Below are positions 61,127 through 64,000 of a stretch of DNA of 64,000 nucleotides, piece after piece. The first letter of the stretch is position 1; the number at the start of each line of letters is the position of its first letter. The translations under genes were made by a program, and so were the position numbers. The notes beneath the pieces are model-generated. The model ran no database searches and was not told the origin of the DNA. It saw nothing but the letters and a program-made list of their open reading frames with translations. This DNA is from Ciona savignyi (lineage: Eukaryota > Chordata > Ascidiacea > Phlebobranchia > Cionidae), in assembly GCA_000149265.1 (NCBI GenBank), contig CH003035.1:1371246-1435245 (forward strand). The letters are read 5' to 3'.

Positions 61127-62428
61127 ATGGCTAAAATAATATTTTGTTTTATTTTAATTACATGTCTGAGTTACAACCTTGTTTTATGTGATAATAACAA
61201 TTCAAAAGTACCAAGCAATAAAAGATATCTGCTGTACGATTGCAACCCTGGTGAAGGCTTCAACCTAAGACGTGATGTTTATATGAGAATTGCTAACTTA
61301 GTAAAGAATTTACGAGAAAGAAAAGAATGCAAAGGAGATGACTGGGTGTTGGTTCTACCACCATGGGGAAGAATTGGTTATCACTGGAAAGAAAGGGATT
61401 TGGAGCAAAGCATGATACCTTGGTCAACCTTTTTTGACCTAAAAAGTTTAAACGAGTTTGTACCGGTGATGGAGTATGAAGATTACATTGAAGAGATAGG
61501 AGAGGCCTCGATTGATGAACTGTGGTATTTACAAAACTATGCAGAAGGCTGGACGAGCGGAGTGTGGGAAGAAAAAATGCATGAACGAGACTGCATAGAT
61601 AGTCCAGTTTATGAGACCGATACAGAAGGCAAAATACGTGGCTGGTTTTGGGGTTATGAAGAAACCTATGCCAAGAAATTTAAATGTGTATCGGTGCAAG
61701 GAATGTCAAAAATGTTTGTACAGCCAATTTGTGGAGGTAATACGACAGCGAAGTCTTTGATGCTTGACCGTGGGGAAAATATGTTGCATGATATGTTTGG
61801 TGGGAAAAACTACTGGGATTGCAGGAGAAGCATGGTGTTTTCACATAAACTGATAGAAATAGCCAACAATTTCCGCTCCAAATTTTTAGATTCAAATGAT
61901 ATAGAAGATAATACCGTAATGCCAGAAAACTGGAAGAATCACAAATGTAATGGGGATGCAACTGGTGGTCCTTACATCGCGGCTCATGTACGAAGAAAGG
62001 ACTTTCTCTATGCACGGCAAGAATATGTGCCTTCTATTAAACAAGTTGCAAAAGTTTTAAGTGAGAAAATGAAGGAATATAACGTAAACAAAGTGTTTAT
62101 TGCATCAGATGGTACAAAAGATGAAATGGAAGAATTGAAATCACTGCTACCAGGGATGATTATGTTCAAACCATCAAAAGCTGAACTAAACAATTTCAAA
62201 ATGGGCGGAGTTGCCATAATAGATCAAATTCTGTGTTCACATGCCAGATACTTTATGGGCACGAAAGAGTCCACTTTTTCATTCCGTATTCAAGAAGAAA
62301 GAGAAATAATGTGCTTCCCGAAACATACAACATTCAACAGGATATGTGCAGACAATGCAAAAGATGATTGTGAGCAACCTGCTAAGTGGAAGATCGTGTG
62401 GAATAGTGACAATGAGATTTGGGAATAG
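61127..62428 (+). CDS. POFUT2: GDP-fucose protein O-fucosyltransferase 2, single exon
   Basis: One open frame of 433 residues (human about 429). POFUT2 adds O-fucose from GDP-fucose to folded thrombospondin type-1 repeats in the ER. It begins with a signal peptide (MAKIIFCFILITCLSYNLVL) and keeps the family motifs: YDCNPGEGFNLRRDVY with the catalytic Glu region, WVLVLPPWGR, YAEGWTSGVWEE, RGWFWGYEET, MLDRGENMLHD, the GDP-fucose-binding HVRRKDF, GGVAIIDQ and ESTFSFRI. The ATG at 61127 is chosen because it starts the hydrophobic leader; upstream codons hold no ATG. There is no intron in the coding region, which is unusual here. An AG acceptor (TGTTTCAG) lies 7 nt before the ATG. It is convergent with the RNF103-like gene. 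Confidence 0.96.
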   Translation: MAKIIFCFILITCLSYNLVLCDNNNSKVPSNKRYLLYDCNPGEGFNLRRDVYMRIANLVKNLRERKECKGDDWVLVLPPWGRIGYHWKERDLEQSMIPWSTFFDLKSLNEFVPVMEYEDYIEEIGEASIDELWYLQNYAEGWTSGVWEEKMHERDCIDSPVYETDTEGKIRGWFWGYEETYAKKFKCVSVQGMSKMFVQPICGGNTTAKSLMLDRGENMLHDMFGGKNYWDCRRSMVFSHKLIEIANNFRSKFLDSNDIEDNTVMPENWKNHKCNGDATGGPYIAAHVRRKDFLYARQEYVPSIKQVAKVLSEKMKEYNVNKVFIASDGTKDEMEELKSLLPGMIMFKPSKAELNNFKMGGVAIIDQILCSHARYFMGTKESTFSFRIQEEREIMCFPKHTTFNRICADNAKDDCEQPAKWKIVWNSDNEIWE

Positions 62429-62677
62429 TTTCTTTCACAAATAACCCTTGCTTTTGAGATTATATTCAATATTGGGTACCATTACTGCTAAAATTAATTA
62501 TTGATACCCTATTACTGTTGATATTTTTTGGTTTGAAAGATTTATTTATATGACTGGCTATTTATATGAATATGAGATTACAAATTATAAACAAATGGTA
62601 TTTTTTATGTATTTTGCAGCATGCTTGAATATACACCTTATGATGCAATCATATCTAAGTGAAATGTTATAGGTGCG

Positions 62678-62683
62678 AATAAA
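62678..62683 (+). terminator. Polyadenylation signal AATAAA of POFUT2
   Basis: Canonical hexamer about 250 bp after the TAG at 62428, and 65 bp before the convergent RING gene's stop. Confidence 0.5.
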
Positions 62684-62747
62684 ACATATTTATATACACA
62701 TTTATGTTTCAAACCAAAAAAATAAGTAAGAACGGACGACTGTAATA

Positions 62748-63278
62748 TTAAATGCTTTTTGCTTTGCCCTGATAAGCAGGCCACCTGCATATTGGACAAC
62801 AATGTTGATCGCTATGAAGCCATGAGGAGATGCACGAATGGTGGAAAACGTGATGACATGGAAGCCCACATACATGATCATGTTGCTTGTAGTTATTCAG
62901 ACAGATACTGCAACAAGTCTCCTCTCTCATTCCCTCTGGCGCATTGTTCATGCGGCGCATGCAAGGGCTACGACTCCTAAAGCATGTTCGAATTGAACGG
63001 ATAACATTTCTTGCAATACAGGAGCGGGGCTCTTTGGAGCAAGATTGGTCCCGTGAAGTGCGCTGATACCAATGTTGACTTGATCTTCTATACTCTCGAG
63101 GTGAGTGATGATGATAGTCCACGTCAGAGTCATCCGAGCTTGTGACGCACTGGCCTGAGTATCTCCATACTGGCAATTCACTGATGTAGTCCATCGATAT
63201 AAGTGGTTGCAGCCACAGACTTGGAGTTGCTAGTCTTTGTACCCATCTCTGTGAGATGTCTCCATCATTTGTTGGCAT
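62748..63278 (-). CDS. RNF103-like RING-H2 ubiquitin ligase, C-terminal exon
   Basis: At least 176 codons; the true exon start may lie slightly upstream of the ATG at 63278, since the frame is open back to about 63336. The C-terminus is a RING-H2 finger: CSIC, then LPCHHVFHHSC, then HCCPICRWPAY. The CRWPxY tail directly after the last zinc ligands matches RNF103, an ER-membrane E3 ligase acting in ER-associated degradation. The preceding 120 residues are Ser/Arg-rich and low-complexity. The transmembrane part is probably the exon at 63346-63821. Assignment to the RNF103 family rests on the RING sequence plus the membrane context; other RING-H2 membrane ligases are possible. Confidence 0.8.
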   Translation of the reverse strand: MPTNDGDISQRWVQRLATPSLWLQPLISMDYISELPVWRYSGQCVTSSDDSDVDYHHHSPREYRRSSQHWYQRTSRDQSCSKEPRSCIARNVIRSIRTCFRSRSPCMRRMNNAPEGMREETCCSICLNNYKQHDHVCGLPCHHVFHHSCISSWLHSDQHCCPICRWPAYQGKAKSI

Positions 63279-63345
63279 TCGATTGTTGTTTAAAAGTATT
63301 TCGTGACAAAGTGGTTTCGATCTCCTGATCTCTTCTAATTAAATC

Positions 63346-63821
63346 TTAGCAACTTTTCTTCATTACTTCGACACCACCAGCGATAAAAAACAAAAGAAAC
63401 GCAATCATGAAAAAAATCAAGTGTTCATGCAAGAACTCAAAATAATTACTTAACACATGTGATGTTTCTATTGAAACCAGCTCAGTTAAATAAAAAAGCA
63501 CGGAGTTGACCATTGAATGAATACAGTGAATTTTGTAGCTAGAGAAAAGCAACCACAAACCTAATACAATAGAATTATATGTAATTACAGACTGAACAAC
63601 AGAAATAAATCTACTGAATAAACTACTTTGGGTAGTAAATAAGGATAAGCACCCAAGAAAGCTACATATATACAAGCTCCAATTAAACAGTAAATTGACA
63701 TCAAGATCCTGAATTCTAGCATTTAACTTAGATTTTTTGTTAACATTTTCCTTCTTCCCTAAATTAAAAAACTGAAACGTTTTTAGATAAATTAAGAATT
63801 TGGTGTTCCTTTTTCGTGCCA
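63346..63821 (-). CDS. Transmembrane exon, probably of the same RNF103-like gene (5' part beyond the window)
   Basis: An internal exon: an acceptor (CCAACACCAG) directly precedes position 63821 and no ATG opens the frame. It encodes about 158 residues with three or four hydrophobic segments (LYICSFLGCLSLF, SIVLGLWLLF, NSVLFYLTELV, LIFFMIAFLLFFIAGG). The frame stops at 63346, only about 67 bp from the RING ATG, and I could not find a convincing intron to join the two; a very short intron or an assembly frameshift is possible. Membrane segments before a C-terminal RING-H2 fit RNF103. Confidence 0.55.
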
Positions 63822-64000
63822 CTGGTGTTGGTGAAATATATTATATTACAAGATGGTGGGTTGGTCCAAACAAATAAATTTTGTATCCAATTTAACTCTG
63901 CTCAAAGTACAGTTTGAGACATGCCTTTTCATTAGAGCTAATTTATGTTGACCAGAATTTTTGGGGGTTTAACAAAAATGAAACTTGTGTATAGGGGAAA

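Noticed and set aside
61680..62217. Minus-strand frames opposite POFUT2
   Set aside because: Shadows of the strongly supported plus-strand coding sequence.
62759..63181. Frames on both strands over the RING exon
   Set aside because: Alternative-frame shadows; only the frame with the zinc ligands is coherent.

Overview
The window is nuclear DNA of an invertebrate animal. It is AT-rich, the genes are split by GT-AG introns (often only 50 bp to 3 kb), and there are no operon-like gene blocks, ribosome binding sites or prokaryotic elements. The gene families (MAM, sushi/VWA/Ly6, gephyrin, BIN3, POFUT2, RNF103-like) are metazoan. The compact introns, dense tRNA-derived SINEs and a possible trans-spliced-leader remnant make an ascidian tunicate my best guess; that is inference, not proof.

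Left third (1 to about 25.6 kb, minus strand): one large secreted or membrane-anchored protein made of at least ten MAM domains. I traced 40 exons by splice sites and reading phase; the reading frame stays open through all of them, apart from a 767-base assembly gap (14555-15321) and the truncated 3' end at base 1. Exon structure and sequence show that the MAM domains are arranged as repeated triplets. The gene starts at 25594 with a signal peptide and is head-to-head with the next gene.

Middle (26.5-33.7 kb, plus strand): a complete 15-exon gene for a 637-residue secreted protein with a Ly6/uPAR-type domain, five sushi domains and a C-terminal VWA domain. A gene-poor stretch (33.9-38.7 kb) follows. 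Then comes a complete 16-exon gephyrin gene (38683-55369, plus, 674 residues; MogA-like domain, linker, MoeA-like domain) with several altered active-site motifs. Its sixth intron carries a 3.17-kb inverted-repeat transposon with a 336-codon transposase-like frame, and a tandem-repeat element.

Right end (55.9-64 kb): a complete six-exon BIN3-type BAR protein (minus strand, 246 residues, 8-nt first coding exon); divergent from it, an intronless POFUT2 protein O-fucosyltransferase (plus, 433 residues); then, convergent and running off the window, the 3' end of an RNF103-like transmembrane RING-H2 ubiquitin ligase.

Repeats are very dense. There are about 33 copies or fragments of one tRNA-derived SINE with an ATCCT tail, a second tRNA-like family, several hAT-type MITEs with 8-bp target duplications, two related foldback/tandem elements, and minisatellites. 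Most lie in introns or between genes. The genes share no obvious pathway; the clearest functional theme is the extracellular/secretory system (MAM protein, Ly6-sushi-VWA protein, POFUT2).
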